IMG/VR virus record: IMGVR_UViG_3300046009_002171 | Span: 1 to 26,484 of that record | Strand: one strand, 5' to 3' | Length of the DNA: 26,484 nt | From: a virus | Shown here: positions 15,285 through 23,241 of the stretch, one piece after another | Layout of the letters: each line of letters opens with the position of its first letter | How positions within the stretch are numbered: the stretch's first letter is position 1 | Position numbers and translations under genes: made by a program | Notes under the pieces: generated by a model | Seen by the model: the letters and a program-made list of their open reading frames with translations, nothing else | Databases searched by the model: none | What the model was told of the DNA's origin: nothing

Positions 15285-16862
15285 CTATCTATACGATTTC
15301 GTGTAATACGGAATAGTTACACTGTCAACCCACCAACGAGAAGCATGCTGCTTCATCTCAAACCTTAGCTGCACAGCATGAGAACGACCCAACGACGGGA
15401 TACGTTGAAACTCGTATACAGGATCACCAGTACCAGACCAGTTGTCACCCCAGTCACCACCAACAGCCCCAGTACCATCATCCCACAACATGCCAGCAGC
15501 CAACGACAACGAATCCACTACCAACGTCAAATACTTCACAACACCCGACTCAACAAAATCATAGTACACATTAATATCCAACACAGCAGAATCATTGCAG
15601 GCCACCGTCACATGTGGCCTAGACCACTTCTTCCGCAACCCAGCATCCTGTGCAGTGAACCATGCCATCTTATAGTAGGCAGGAATAGAGATATCGACAC
15701 CAAGCAGAGTGTCAATCTCTTTCGTTTTATCTCCCCAATCAAACAAACCGCCCTTATCCAACAAAGTGAACGGCACAGAATTAGTGGCATCACGATGCCA
15801 ATACATGCTAGTAGGCGCATAACTAAACTTAGTCCAAGCACCCTGCTTGCCGACAACAGGATCATACACAAACATGACCCTGGTATTATCGGTTCTACGC
15901 AACGAAACCCACAACTGGTTCTCAACCCAAGCAACCCTATTAGACAGGCAGCCTTCAATAATCACACCTTCATTGACCACGTTGCTGATCCGTTCCCCGA
16001 TAGGAACAATGCCACGACCGTTAAACGCATACACGTTACCGTCAACCGACCACCAATATGCTACACCAGCATTCGTAGTGACAGCCTGCTGACAGGAAAC
16101 ACCAGCAACCGACGACAATCGTTGCACCACAAATGTTTCACGTTCATAACCATAGATGGCGAACACGCCACGCTTCTTAAACACTAACAACATTTCTTGG
16201 AACGGCACCAACGCAGTGATCTGATTTGACTCGTCATCAGGTTCAATATCAAAATAGTCTGCTGTAGCGAAATCTTCTGGTTGCAACGGGTGCGACCAAC
16301 GCACCCGAGAACGATGCCTGGTGCCAGACTCAACAGTGTCAGCCCACCACATGTGCCCTGAATGGTCCGCAATCAAACGGGCCAACGGGGCATTACCACC
16401 AGTCGGGGTCGTATAGTCATTGTTCGCTGTGTTACCCAACGTGGTGAACGCTGTACCATTCCAATGACGCATCAACAATGCACCAGTGTTCAACCAGTTA
16501 GCAAAATACAGTTTGCTACCCCAAATAGCCGACGTAACCACACGAGTCATATCGGCAGGCGAACTAGTGGTAACCGTCGTAAACGTGGAACCTGTCCACG
16601 TCCACAGCTTCCCATCCTTATCAATACCCCACAACACCTCAGTACCAGCACTGAACTGGCCTCCAATATAGCCACCATTCAACGTGGACTGGGTGGTAGC
16701 AGTCTTAAAACCCCGTCGAGAACCGAAACCGCCCCGAGCATTAAACACCACATCCTGACAATCAGGAGACTCATTCAACGCCAACGACTGGCGTTGCATC
16801 TTATTGTTAAGACCGCCAGTGAAATCGTTGAAATATTGTACCTGCAACTGTCCCTTAGCCAT
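15285..16862 (-). CDS. Propeller-like tail/nozzle protein
   Basis: 525 residues from the ATG at 16862, which overlaps the previous stop (TAATG); eight extra residues upstream are rejected. The opening YFNDFTGGLNNKMQRQSLAL, followed by NESPDCQDVVF and RRGFK, is the usual start of podovirus tail proteins of the gp12/P22 gp10 type. It is followed by repeating beta-blades with Trp (KLWTWTGSTF, LYFANWLN, WWSVDGNVYAFNG, LWVSLRR), as in beta-propellers. The C-terminal strand-rich part has WDDGTGAVGGDWGDNWSGTG. Such proteins form the tail nozzle below the adaptor ring. Its place right after the adaptor gene agrees. Confidence 0.72.
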   Translation of the reverse strand: MAKGQLQVQYFNDFTGGLNNKMQRQSLALNESPDCQDVVFNARGGFGSRRGFKTATTQSTLNGGYIGGQFSAGTEVLWGIDKDGKLWTWTGSTFTTVTTSSPADMTRVVTSAIWGSKLYFANWLNTGALLMRHWNGTAFTTLGNTANNDYTTPTGGNAPLARLIADHSGHMWWADTVESGTRHRSRVRWSHPLQPEDFATADYFDIEPDDESNQITALVPFQEMLLVFKKRGVFAIYGYERETFVVQRLSSVAGVSCQQAVTTNAGVAYWWSVDGNVYAFNGRGIVPIGERISNVVNEGVIIEGCLSNRVAWVENQLWVSLRRTDNTRVMFVYDPVVGKQGAWTKFSYAPTSMYWHRDATNSVPFTLLDKGGLFDWGDKTKEIDTLLGVDISIPAYYKMAWFTAQDAGLRKKWSRPHVTVACNDSAVLDINVYYDFVESGVVKYLTLVVDSLSLAAGMLWDDGTGAVGGDWGDNWSGTGDPVYEFQRIPSLGRSHAVQLRFEMKQHASRWWVDSVTIPYYTKSYR

Positions 16863-17548
16863 TACTCCAACATACCTCGCACCCAACGAGTGAAATCAGG
16901 ATTCTTATAGTTCTGACCGCCCATCACATGATTACGGGCACCAAAATCTTTAAACGATTCGTTCCGAACAAACTTGTCAACCATCGCCTCATACTCACGT
17001 AGATACATGCCAGCCATCTGCAAATCCTCTTGCGACATGAAATAAGATGACAACATGTACCAGGCGATAGCGTCATGCAACACGACAGGCAAATCAGGGG
17101 TTGAACCAGCACCATTAGGCCACGTGTTCGGGGTACGCAAACCCCGAACCGTATATAGTTTGCCAGTCGCAGAAGGCTTCGGATACAACTTGAGAACACC
17201 ATTCACCACCGTATACGCATTAGCAACCTCACTAGTGGCACCAATAGGGGCACCGAACGCTAGATCAGCATCCGACTCAGACATGTAAATCAGACGGCGA
17301 CCCAAATTAGTGGTATCAATAATAGATGTAACCTTATCTAACGCCCCAATACCACTAAACGGATAATCCTGTTGCCCTGCAACCGTTGTAAACGTGTACG
17401 TCACCTGCAACTGTGGGAAACTAGTGCGGGTATGAATATCGTTGTAGGCGATGCGGGCATACACGTCCAACGACGAATCAGGCGCATCCGTAGAATCCGC
17501 ATCCGCATGTGTCCGCACAAAATCACGCAACTCCTGCAACGTAGCCAT
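16862..17548 (-). CDS. Head-tail adaptor (podovirus connector type)
   Basis: 228 residues; ATG at 17548 overlaps the previous stop (TGATG). N-terminal helix with LQELRDFVRTHADAD, then SSLDVYARIAYNDIHTRTSF, beta-strands (LQVTYTFTTVAGQQDYPF) and a C-terminal helical part (AIAWYMLSSYFMSQEDLQMA). This order (helix, 'vn.ay..i......f..l....t....agq..Y.lP' and C-terminal helices) is that of the gp4/tail tubular A-like adaptor that docks onto the portal. The next gene encodes the propeller-like tail protein, as in short-tailed phages. Confidence 0.65.
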   Translation of the reverse strand: MATLQELRDFVRTHADADSTDAPDSSLDVYARIAYNDIHTRTSFPQLQVTYTFTTVAGQQDYPFSGIGALDKVTSIIDTTNLGRRLIYMSESDADLAFGAPIGATSEVANAYTVVNGVLKLYPKPSATGKLYTVRGLRTPNTWPNGAGSTPDLPVVLHDAIAWYMLSSYFMSQEDLQMAGMYLREYEAMVDKFVRNESFKDFGARNHVMGGQNYKNPDFTRWVRGMLE

Positions 17549-17823
17549 CAAACCTTCTTTCGACCAACAGACTTAGGCTTTACTGTGGCAGCCTGGAAAT
17601 CGGCTGCCCAATCAAAATCTTCACCAGCCATATCATACGGAACAGCACCCGCATACGCCGACTCCACACTTTCATCTAACATTGGACGAATCTGCATACC
17701 GCTCGCCTGGGCGCGTGCATCAAACAGGACGGCACGACCGTTCCCTGAGGAACGGTTCGCAGACTGGCCGTACACCGTGTCAAACGGGACAGCATCCTTC
17801 CACACCACCGTCATATCAGGCAT
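17548..17823 (-). CDS. Small structural-type protein
   Basis: 91 residues from the ATG at 17823, with GGAG at better spacing than an ATG six bases upstream. It is acidic in the middle (ESVESAYAGAVPYDMAGEDFD) and basic at the end (KPKSVGRKKV). It lies between capsid and adaptor genes, where head-completion proteins usually are. No homolog is recognised. It overlaps the preceding membrane-protein gene by 8 bases and is coupled to the adaptor by TGATG. Confidence 0.6.
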   Translation of the reverse strand: MPDMTVVWKDAVPFDTVYGQSANRSSGNGRAVLFDARAQASGMQIRPMLDESVESAYAGAVPYDMAGEDFDWAADFQAATVKPKSVGRKKV

Positions 17824-18007
17824 TGTCATGCTCCACATACGGCTGAGCGTTAGGCACAGCCCACACCAGCACACCAACCACTACAGCGTCCAACACAGCT
17901 TCCAAAGCGACAACATCAATGTCAACCCACTTGGAAACAGCGGTAACAATGGCGGCAGCAACAGCACCAACCAAAGCCTTACGCATCTGACGAACCGACT
18001 CAACCAT
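17816..18007 (-). CDS. Small two-helix membrane protein, holin candidate
   Basis: 63 residues with AAGGAG upstream. It carries two hydrophobic segments: KALVGAVAAAIVTAV (about 10-24) and LEAVLDAVVVGVLVWAVPNA (about 35-54), ending in an acidic hydrophilic tail. A closing 'VPNA' after the second segment is typical of small actinophage membrane proteins, in my memory. Its location in the head-tail region, directly after the capsid and a strong hairpin, is unusual for a holin. An alternative is a virion or infection-stage membrane protein. Confidence 0.6.
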   Translation of the reverse strand: MVESVRQMRKALVGAVAAAIVTAVSKWVDIDVVALEAVLDAVVVGVLVWAVPNAQPYVEHDNA

Positions 18008-18029
18008 AAAAAGCTCCTTTATACGGGAA

Positions 18030-18060
18030 ACGGGAGGGAGGTTACAATCCTCCCTCCCGT
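18030..18060 (-). terminator. Strong hairpin after the capsid gene (partial terminator or mRNA stabiliser)
   Basis: A perfect 12-bp GC-rich stem (ACGGGAGGGAGG at 18030-18041, CCTCCCTCCCGT at 18049-18060) with a 7-base loop lies between the major capsid gene and the next gene. On the minus strand it is followed by TTTCCCGTAT, only weakly U-rich. It could let most transcripts stop after the capsid gene, giving extra capsid mRNA, or it could protect that mRNA's 3' end. Confidence 0.75.
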
Positions 18061-18088
18061 CTATAACCCTGAAACGTCCCCGACTAAA

Positions 18089-19027
18089 TCACGGGGTCCA
18101 AATGGCACGGCCCAGGTAACGGCGACCGTTCGTACCGAACGTACCGTAGCAGGTGATAAGACCGTACTTGGCGTCACGGTCATACGGCTCAACGAAACCA
18201 CGGAACTTCATCCAGTTACCCGACAGGACCGCCATCTTGACGTGACGGCTGTTCAGGAAGAACCAGTAAGTGCTCGGGCACAGGTCCGACCAGACAACCT
18301 TCGAACCACGGTGCAGCAGGTTCGTGAAACCAGCCTCCGCAGTCTTAGCGTCAGTGAACCGCTGGTTTGCCTGAAGCTTCGACTCATAGGTTTCCCACAG
18401 GGTCTGGGTGGTCACCTGGAAGTCACAGGCATCAGCACCATACGACACCGTGTTGTATGCCTTCGAATGCAGTGCCAGCGTGTAGGTGGCCGTCGAAGGA
18501 ACATACGAACGCCAGTAGCTGTTAGCGTTACCGTCAATGCCACCCGACGTGGTGGTGTCACCAACCAGGTCCTTCAGACCGTTCCAAGCCTTACCGCTCG
18601 ACTCGGTACCATCATACTGGAGAAGTGCAGTCTCAAACTGCTCGGCAGCAGTCATCTCAGCGTTCTCAACCTTCGTCTGAAGCAGCTTGATAACCGCACG
18701 GTCACCACTGTTCTTCGCTTCCTCCATACCCGACATCGGAATGAAAATTGCAGCCTGCTTCCACTGGTACTCGGCGGCAGTCACAATCTCCTCACCATGC
18801 ACAGGGGTCAGAGCGTCATAGCCCGAGTAATACTGGAACGACGAGTTGGTCTTATGCTGGATCGGGAACACAGCAGTCGAACCACCCTGGGCGTCCAGCT
18901 TAGCGGTGTTCTTAATCCAGTCCAGAGCAGCGGACCGCTTAAAAATGTTGTCAACAGCCTTACCGCCCTCAGTGAAATACCGCTTCAGGGTAGTTGCAAC
19001 AATGTTATCAAAATTCGGGTTACTCAT
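18089..19027 (-). CDS. Major capsid protein (HK97-fold type)
   Basis: 312 residues, with the strongest ribosome site in the window (AAGGAGGATATGTTATG). The sequence has the expected pieces: N-terminal helix, an E-loop-like stretch (NSSFQYYSGYDALTPV), and a long 'spine' helix region (ERFETALLQ-type: VENAEMTAAEQFETALLQYD). It then shows KAWNGLKDLVGD and YWRSYV, as in capsid proteins of many environmental podo- and siphoviruses, and a C-terminal 'GTFGTNGRRYLGRAIW' strand. It directly follows the scaffold gene and precedes a strong hairpin, both consistent with high expression. Codons TTA, CTA and TCA are avoided, giving a long open antisense frame. Confidence 0.88.
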   Translation of the reverse strand: MSNPNFDNIVATTLKRYFTEGGKAVDNIFKRSAALDWIKNTAKLDAQGGSTAVFPIQHKTNSSFQYYSGYDALTPVHGEEIVTAAEYQWKQAAIFIPMSGMEEAKNSGDRAVIKLLQTKVENAEMTAAEQFETALLQYDGTESSGKAWNGLKDLVGDTTTSGGIDGNANSYWRSYVPSTATYTLALHSKAYNTVSYGADACDFQVTTQTLWETYESKLQANQRFTDAKTAEAGFTNLLHRGSKVVWSDLCPSTYWFFLNSRHVKMAVLSGNWMKFRGFVEPYDRDAKYGLITCYGTFGTNGRRYLGRAIWTP

Positions 19028-19039
19028 AACATATCCTCC

Positions 19040-19957
19040 TTAGGATCGTGTACGTTCAACTTCGTATGCAAAGATATCCTCAAAAGAATCAAACGACTTC
19101 CAAGAATCATCCGACTCGCCCTTCGTCTTAACCGTAGGAACCTTCTTCGTAGAAGCCCGAGCCTTATCACGCTTCAAAGCGGCCTGCTCTGCCTTACGAC
19201 GGGCAGCCTCCTGGGCTGCCGATTCCTGGTCAACACGATCAGCTTTCCAAACCTTGTAGGCCATCTCCATTGTCAACCCATTCTCAATCGCAATAGGCAA
19301 CACTTGGACAGGATCAAAATCGGTGTACTTAGATTTCATCTGACTCAATTCAGACTGGACCTCAGCGTTCACCCGTTCCTGAGCGACCTGCTGTTGCGAC
19401 TGACGCAACTCTGCAAGCTCACGACGAGTTTCCCTAAGTTCCTTCACAATCGGCCCCAACTCTGGATCATCACTGACACCATCATCATCCAGCAGCCCAA
19501 GCTGTTCCTGAAAATATTTGATCGTACCCTTCGGATCACTGGTTAATGCTTCCTGCAAATCCTGCGCCCAACGAACCAACTCGCCCTGTGCAGCAATCTG
19601 CTGCGTTTTACGAGTATAATCCGCTTGCCGCATATAGCCGTTCCGCAACTCGTTCAACGGAACCTCAAAGGTTTCCCCGCCAACAGTCACCTGTACAGGC
19701 TTATCTTTGATAGAGTCAAAATCAAACACATCCTCGGTTACATCATCCTGATCTTCCAGACCGTCATCTGTGTCAGAATCAATGTCCTCATCGGTTTCAT
19801 CGACTGAACTATCATCATCCACCTCCACCACATCGGTGTCGGCGGCATCCTCATCACCAGAATACACGTTAGCGTTCCTGGACAACGACTCTACTTCCTG
19901 ACTTTCACCACCCTCAGAAATCGTGTTCTCATAGATGGCATACAAATCGTCAGACAT
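19040..19957 (-). CDS. Capsid scaffolding protein
   Basis: 305 residues with AAAGGA upstream. The N-terminus (about 30-85) is extremely acidic, with runs of Asp and Glu. It is followed by a conserved-looking VTVGGETFEVPLNELRNGYM and RQADYTRKTQQIA, which I recognise from scaffold proteins of many phages ('V.VdG.e..V.l.EL..GY.rqaDYTrKTq'). A coiled coil spans about 165-215, and the C-terminus is a Lys/Arg/Ala-rich helix (about 250-280), which usually binds the capsid. It acts during procapsid assembly. Location immediately upstream of the capsid gene fits. Confidence 0.9.
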   Translation of the reverse strand: MSDDLYAIYENTISEGGESQEVESLSRNANVYSGDEDAADTDVVEVDDDSSVDETDEDIDSDTDDGLEDQDDVTEDVFDFDSIKDKPVQVTVGGETFEVPLNELRNGYMRQADYTRKTQQIAAQGELVRWAQDLQEALTSDPKGTIKYFQEQLGLLDDDGVSDDPELGPIVKELRETRRELAELRQSQQQVAQERVNAEVQSELSQMKSKYTDFDPVQVLPIAIENGLTMEMAYKVWKADRVDQESAAQEAARRKAEQAALKRDKARASTKKVPTVKTKGESDDSWKSFDSFEDIFAYEVERTRS

Positions 19958-19988
19958 GGTTTCCTTTCAGAATCCCAAACGGGTTATT

Positions 19989-20387
19989 CTACTTTTTCTT
20001 GGTTACAGTGCGGCGAGCCTTAGCGGCCGCACCAGTGTTCGCAACAAACTGTTTCCCCTGACGGGAACCCGCCAACTTCTTCTTGTTTGTTGCAGCCTTC
20101 TCGCTCGCAGAAAGTTTACTCCACGCTTTACTAGGCAAATATCTTGTAGTGCCACCCTCACGGATAGCAGGCTTCCCATCACTGGTACGCCACTTCTCAC
20201 CAGTCCACTTCGACAATGATTTCTGTCCCGCAGACTTTGCACCTGTATACCCGCCACCAGCAGCCTTATATTTTTGTGCCAACATTTGGGCTTTCCTAGC
20301 AGACCACTGTCCAGGTTTACCACCTTTGCTGCCAGCCATCACTTCGTTCTTTAAACGGTCACGAAGTTTCTTGTTGGTGTAAGGCAT
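19989..20387 (-). CDS. Basic protein resembling DUF5872
   Basis: 132 residues, strongly basic. It matches from memory the DUF5872 pattern: KLRDRLKNEVMAGSKGGKPG then QWSARKAQMLAQKYKAAGGGY, QKSLSKWTGEKW, RYLPSKAWSKLSASEKAATN and KKKLAGSRQGKQFVANT. That family occurs in phages and large eukaryotic viruses and has no assigned biochemical function that I know of. Its ATG directly follows the preceding stop (TAAATG). The charge and place in the head module suggest a nucleic-acid-binding or virion-packaged protein. Confidence 0.75.
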   Translation of the reverse strand: MPYTNKKLRDRLKNEVMAGSKGGKPGQWSARKAQMLAQKYKAAGGGYTGAKSAGQKSLSKWTGEKWRTSDGKPAIREGGTTRYLPSKAWSKLSASEKAATNKKKLAGSRQGKQFVANTGAAAKARRTVTKKK

Positions 20388-20660
20388 TTAACAATCCCAG
20401 GCACGCAACGACTTGTTGATCCGACTGTTCGGATTAGAAGCCGTTTTGCTTGACGTGTTCTTCTTCTTCATACCCTCCATGCGGGCACAAAACGATTTAC
20501 GGCGAGCAGCAGACTTAGGACTCTTTTTGGCTTGTGCCGCCTTAACAGGCGGCTTCAAATTGCCACCTGTCGCTTTATTGTATGAGGCACGTCCCTTAGC
20601 GTTTAGACCGCCAGCAGGATTCTTGCCTGCCTTCCGTTGCCACGCAGGAGACTTAGCCAT
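20388..20660 (-). CDS. Basic protein resembling DUF6321
   Basis: 90 residues, Lys/Arg/Ser-rich. The order AWQRKAGKNPAGGLNAKGRA, SYNKATGGNLKPPV, ARRKSFCARMEGM and INKSLRAWDC fits a small family common in marine phages ('GGLn.kGR.sYn...G.nLk.pV...rRkSF.aRm.gm'), which I relate to DUF6321. No catalytic residues are obvious. It is adjacent to a DUF5872-like gene; both families recur together in environmental viruses, to my recollection. Confidence 0.7.
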   Translation of the reverse strand: MAKSPAWQRKAGKNPAGGLNAKGRASYNKATGGNLKPPVKAAQAKKSPKSAARRKSFCARMEGMKKKNTSSKTASNPNSRINKSLRAWDC

Positions 20661-20662
20661 AA

Positions 20663-20815
20663 CTACTTACCGTACTTGTTGTTGTCCACAGGCCCCTTAG
20701 AGAACTGGAACTTGCCAATCTTAGCCTTCGGGGCACTAAGGCCACGAACAACAGGAATAGAGCTAGGTGGCTTTGCGCCAGTCAGCTTGCCAGTGCTCTT
20801 GCCGAAACGATCCAT
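20663..20815 (-). CDS. Very small basic protein (50 aa)
   Basis: A 50-residue frame, MDRFGKSTGKLTGAKPPSSI and on to DNNKYGK, filling the gap between two basic protein genes. The ATG overlaps the preceding stop (TGATG) and AAGGG lies about 7 bases upstream. The composition (Lys, Gly, Pro, Ser) is as in its neighbours. No family is recognised. Confidence 0.65.
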   Translation of the reverse strand: MDRFGKSTGKLTGAKPPSSIPVVRGLSAPKAKIGKFQFSKGPVDNNKYGK

Positions 20816-20940
20816 CACTTGCCCTTCTTCATCATCTTCTTACCCATCATTGGCTTCATGCCCTTCTTGACGGCAGCCTTCTTAGCTGCCGCCATACCAG
20901 CAGCCGTATATGGGTAGCTCTTGTTTCCAACCTTAGGCAT
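20815..20940 (-). CDS. Tiny Lys/Met-rich protein (41 aa)
   Basis: A 41-residue frame starting MPKVGNKSYPYTAAGMAAAK and ending in a Lys/Met-rich tail with MMGKKMMKKG. Many environmental phages carry a similar 'MPKVGkk.fpYTa.G...Ak..A' protein among head genes. It is supported by the exact fit between neighbours (start two bases after the upstream stop, TGATG overlap at its end). Function unknown; the charge suggests DNA or RNA contact. Confidence 0.7.
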   Translation of the reverse strand: MPKVGNKSYPYTAAGMAAAKKAAVKKGMKPMMGKKMMKKGK

Positions 20941-20942
20941 AA

Positions 20943-21290
20943 TCAGGCAATCATCCACTCGGTAGCAGCAATCTTGGTGACCAGCTTCGTAGCGTTCTGC
21001 GCGGTCGTAGCCGTACCCGTCAACGTGTCCGAACCAGTCTTAGCGACCGTCACCGTGCCAGCACCCTTAGTGAGCACACGGAACTGGGCACCGACAGGGA
21101 ACACCTTGCCAGCGGTAGCAGTCGACTCAGGGATCGTGAACGTGGTAGCCGAACCGTTCGTGGACACAATAATAGCGTCAATGTCGGTAGCACCAATCGT
21201 GCGGCTAGTCGTGGTTTCGGTGCGAACAACCTTCTGCCACGCACTGAATCGCTCATCAACCTGACCAGTAGTCTCATCTGCAACAGCCAT
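20943..21290 (-). CDS. Small beta-rich protein, capsid decoration candidate
   Basis: 115 residues from the ATG at 21290, with GGAGGATATT directly upstream; four residues further upstream are rejected. An N-terminal helical part (DERFSAWQKVV) precedes a Thr/Ala/Val-rich beta domain (GSATTFTIPEST, FPVGAQFRVLTKGAGTVTV) that ends TEWMIA. Such short repeating-strand domains ('tFtip......g..f.v.q.GaG.vtv') occur in phage fibres and head decorations. Its strong ribosome site and position between portal and scaffold suggest an abundant head protein. Confidence 0.6.
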   Translation of the reverse strand: MAVADETTGQVDERFSAWQKVVRTETTTSRTIGATDIDAIIVSTNGSATTFTIPESTATAGKVFPVGAQFRVLTKGAGTVTVAKTGSDTLTGTATTAQNATKLVTKIAATEWMIA

Positions 21291-21345
21291 AATATCCTCC
21301 AAAAAATCGAAACATGTTTCTAATAGAACGACAAGTAACGTAACA

Positions 21346-23241
21346 TTACATCATCGGCATAGCAGCCTCAGGAGGCATCGCTGCCCCCATCGGCATCTCG
21401 GGTGGCATACCGCCACCCATTCCAGGTGGCATACCGCCACCCATAGGCATCCCAGGCTGACCCTCAGGGCCACCAGGCATCCCAGGTTGTGCAGGTGGCT
21501 GCTGAATGAAATCGCCAGGTTCCTTGATACCGAAACCGTTACGCAACACATGCTCAGCCAACTTGGCAGGATTCACCACACCAGCCCCAATGAACGGTGC
21601 CATCGCATCCAACAACTGCATCGCAGATTGGCGACGGAATGTTTCATTCATCGGCTGCGTAGACCCAGCCTCAACCACAAAATCGTATTCACCGATAATG
21701 GCGTCACGATCAAACGGCACCCAATCCGTTGCACCATTGTCCCCAACAATCTTTGCAACCTGCTCAGATGACAGGAACTCTTGTGCCAACTGGACACACT
21801 TGCGGGCAATCTCACTAATACCACGCTCAATCGTTGCCAACTTGTCAGCCGAACGAGCATTCGACATATCCTGAATCATTGCCGCCTCAGTTGCGGTACG
21901 ACGAACCTCAGCAACCGAACCACGCTGATATTCTGTCACAGCCGACGTACGATCCATGTCATCCAAAATCATTGCCGTCTGATTATAAAACTCGGGAGGC
22001 AAACTGGAGGTTTGGATCGGTGCAATCACATCGCTGAACGGTCCGTCACTGTCAATGGGGATCAGTGCGTTGTCATCCGAAGATGTCAACGCCGCCAAAC
22101 CGTCAGGACCAATCTCGTCAGGCTTATACATGTACATGCGACGATACCGTTTACGGTCATTCACCATCTGTGTACGGGTCAACGCCAACTCGACCTGCAA
22201 TGGGACAATCGACTCCAAATCACCCATCGGATACAGCTTCTCAGGCACAATATGGTTCAACCAAAACACGTAAGGATGTCCGAACGGGAACTGGAACGGT
22301 TCAGGTTCGATCAGAAACATGTCGCAACCCTCAGCGAACACGCTGATGGTCTTGTCAATCATGTCATAATATTCCCAGACAACCACAAAATCGGCTTCAC
22401 GACCCCGTTCCTCACCCTGGAACGTGAGATCATAATCCTTTTTGGCGGCAGACATCGCGGAACCATGCAAACGCTTACGTGCCTTCGGATTCCAACCCTC
22501 AAAATTGCGTGCATCCTCCAACGGGATGTACATTCGCTGAGCGATCCAGCGTGCATTCTTGATACGGGTCGCATCAGGATCAAAATACATGTCGAACGGT
22601 GAAACACGTTCGACAACAGGGTGATCTTCGACCGCAATACGCTTCGTGGTCGCTACAGAACCGATAATTGTGTCCTCATCAGGGCCTTCAAAGTCGGTTC
22701 CGTCCAGTTCTGACTGGAAACGGGCGTTAGCAGACTGCATTAGCATCTCTTGGACCTCACCAACCCATTCGTCACGGTCCTTTTCGACTTCTTCCTCAAC
22801 CAAAGCCCATGTGACCTTCGCCACACCAAGCCCAAACACAACGAAATCCTTCGTAACCAGCCGCATTTCCTCATGAACATCAAAATGCTGCCAATAATAG
22901 TTCGTCACAGCCTCCACCAAAGGCGCATACGAATCATATTCAGGCTTACGAGCAGTCACAGTGATCTTCGGATAGTTCACCATCACACTCGGAACAATCA
23001 CATTCGCCGTAGAAAACATCATGTTCGGTGCAACAATGTCCTCATACCCTGAAAGTTCCTCATATTCGTACTGGTTCGCATACAATTTGACAATGTTCGA
23101 CCACTTCTCATCAAAACCAGCGTTCTTACGCCACTTCATAGCATCATTTACACGACGCAAACAGGTCGAAACCGTCTTAGGCTTCTTCTTGTCACTTTCA
23201 GCAGCCATATATGCCTGCGAATTGTAGCCGTAATCAGCCAT
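21346..23241 (-). CDS. Portal protein
   Basis: 631 residues. Typical portal features: an early helical segment with WRKNAGFDEKWSNIVKLYAN, then YEDIVAPNMMFSTANVIVPS, a wing region with strands (VVERVSPFDMYFDPDATR) and WIAQRMYI. A 'clip and stem' helix area follows with LQVELALTRTQMVNDRKRY, and later TEYQRGSVAEVRRTATEA, common in podovirus portals. It forms the dodecameric DNA gate at one capsid vertex and binds the terminase. The last 55 residues are almost only Pro, Gly, Met and Ala, an unusual tail. The stop lies 55 bases before the next gene; that gap shows only a short GAAACATGTTTC palindrome and a T-run. Confidence 0.88.
   Translation of the reverse strand: MADYGYNSQAYMAAESDKKKPKTVSTCLRRVNDAMKWRKNAGFDEKWSNIVKLYANQYEYEELSGYEDIVAPNMMFSTANVIVPSVMVNYPKITVTARKPEYDSYAPLVEAVTNYYWQHFDVHEEMRLVTKDFVVFGLGVAKVTWALVEEEVEKDRDEWVGEVQEMLMQSANARFQSELDGTDFEGPDEDTIIGSVATTKRIAVEDHPVVERVSPFDMYFDPDATRIKNARWIAQRMYIPLEDARNFEGWNPKARKRLHGSAMSAAKKDYDLTFQGEERGREADFVVVWEYYDMIDKTISVFAEGCDMFLIEPEPFQFPFGHPYVFWLNHIVPEKLYPMGDLESIVPLQVELALTRTQMVNDRKRYRRMYMYKPDEIGPDGLAALTSSDDNALIPIDSDGPFSDVIAPIQTSSLPPEFYNQTAMILDDMDRTSAVTEYQRGSVAEVRRTATEAAMIQDMSNARSADKLATIERGISEIARKCVQLAQEFLSSEQVAKIVGDNGATDWVPFDRDAIIGEYDFVVEAGSTQPMNETFRRQSAMQLLDAMAPFIGAGVVNPAKLAEHVLRNGFGIKEPGDFIQQPPAQPGMPGGPEGQPGMPMGGGMPPGMGGGMPPEMPMGAAMPPEAAMPMM

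Noticed and set aside
14505-15368. 287-codon plus-strand frame opposite fibre genes
   Set aside because: Antisense shadow; Arg/Thr/Ser/Ile-rich with no fold-like pattern.
17372-19546. 724-codon plus-strand open frame opposite capsid, scaffold and nearby genes
   Set aside because: It is codon-aligned with the capsid and scaffold genes, so it stays open simply because those genes avoid TTA, CTA and TCA. The product is Arg/Leu/Thr-rich, has no recognisable domain and no ribosome site.
21781-22602. 273-codon plus-strand frame opposite the portal gene
   Set aside because: Antisense shadow of the portal with biased composition (Arg, His, Leu, Cys) and no domain.
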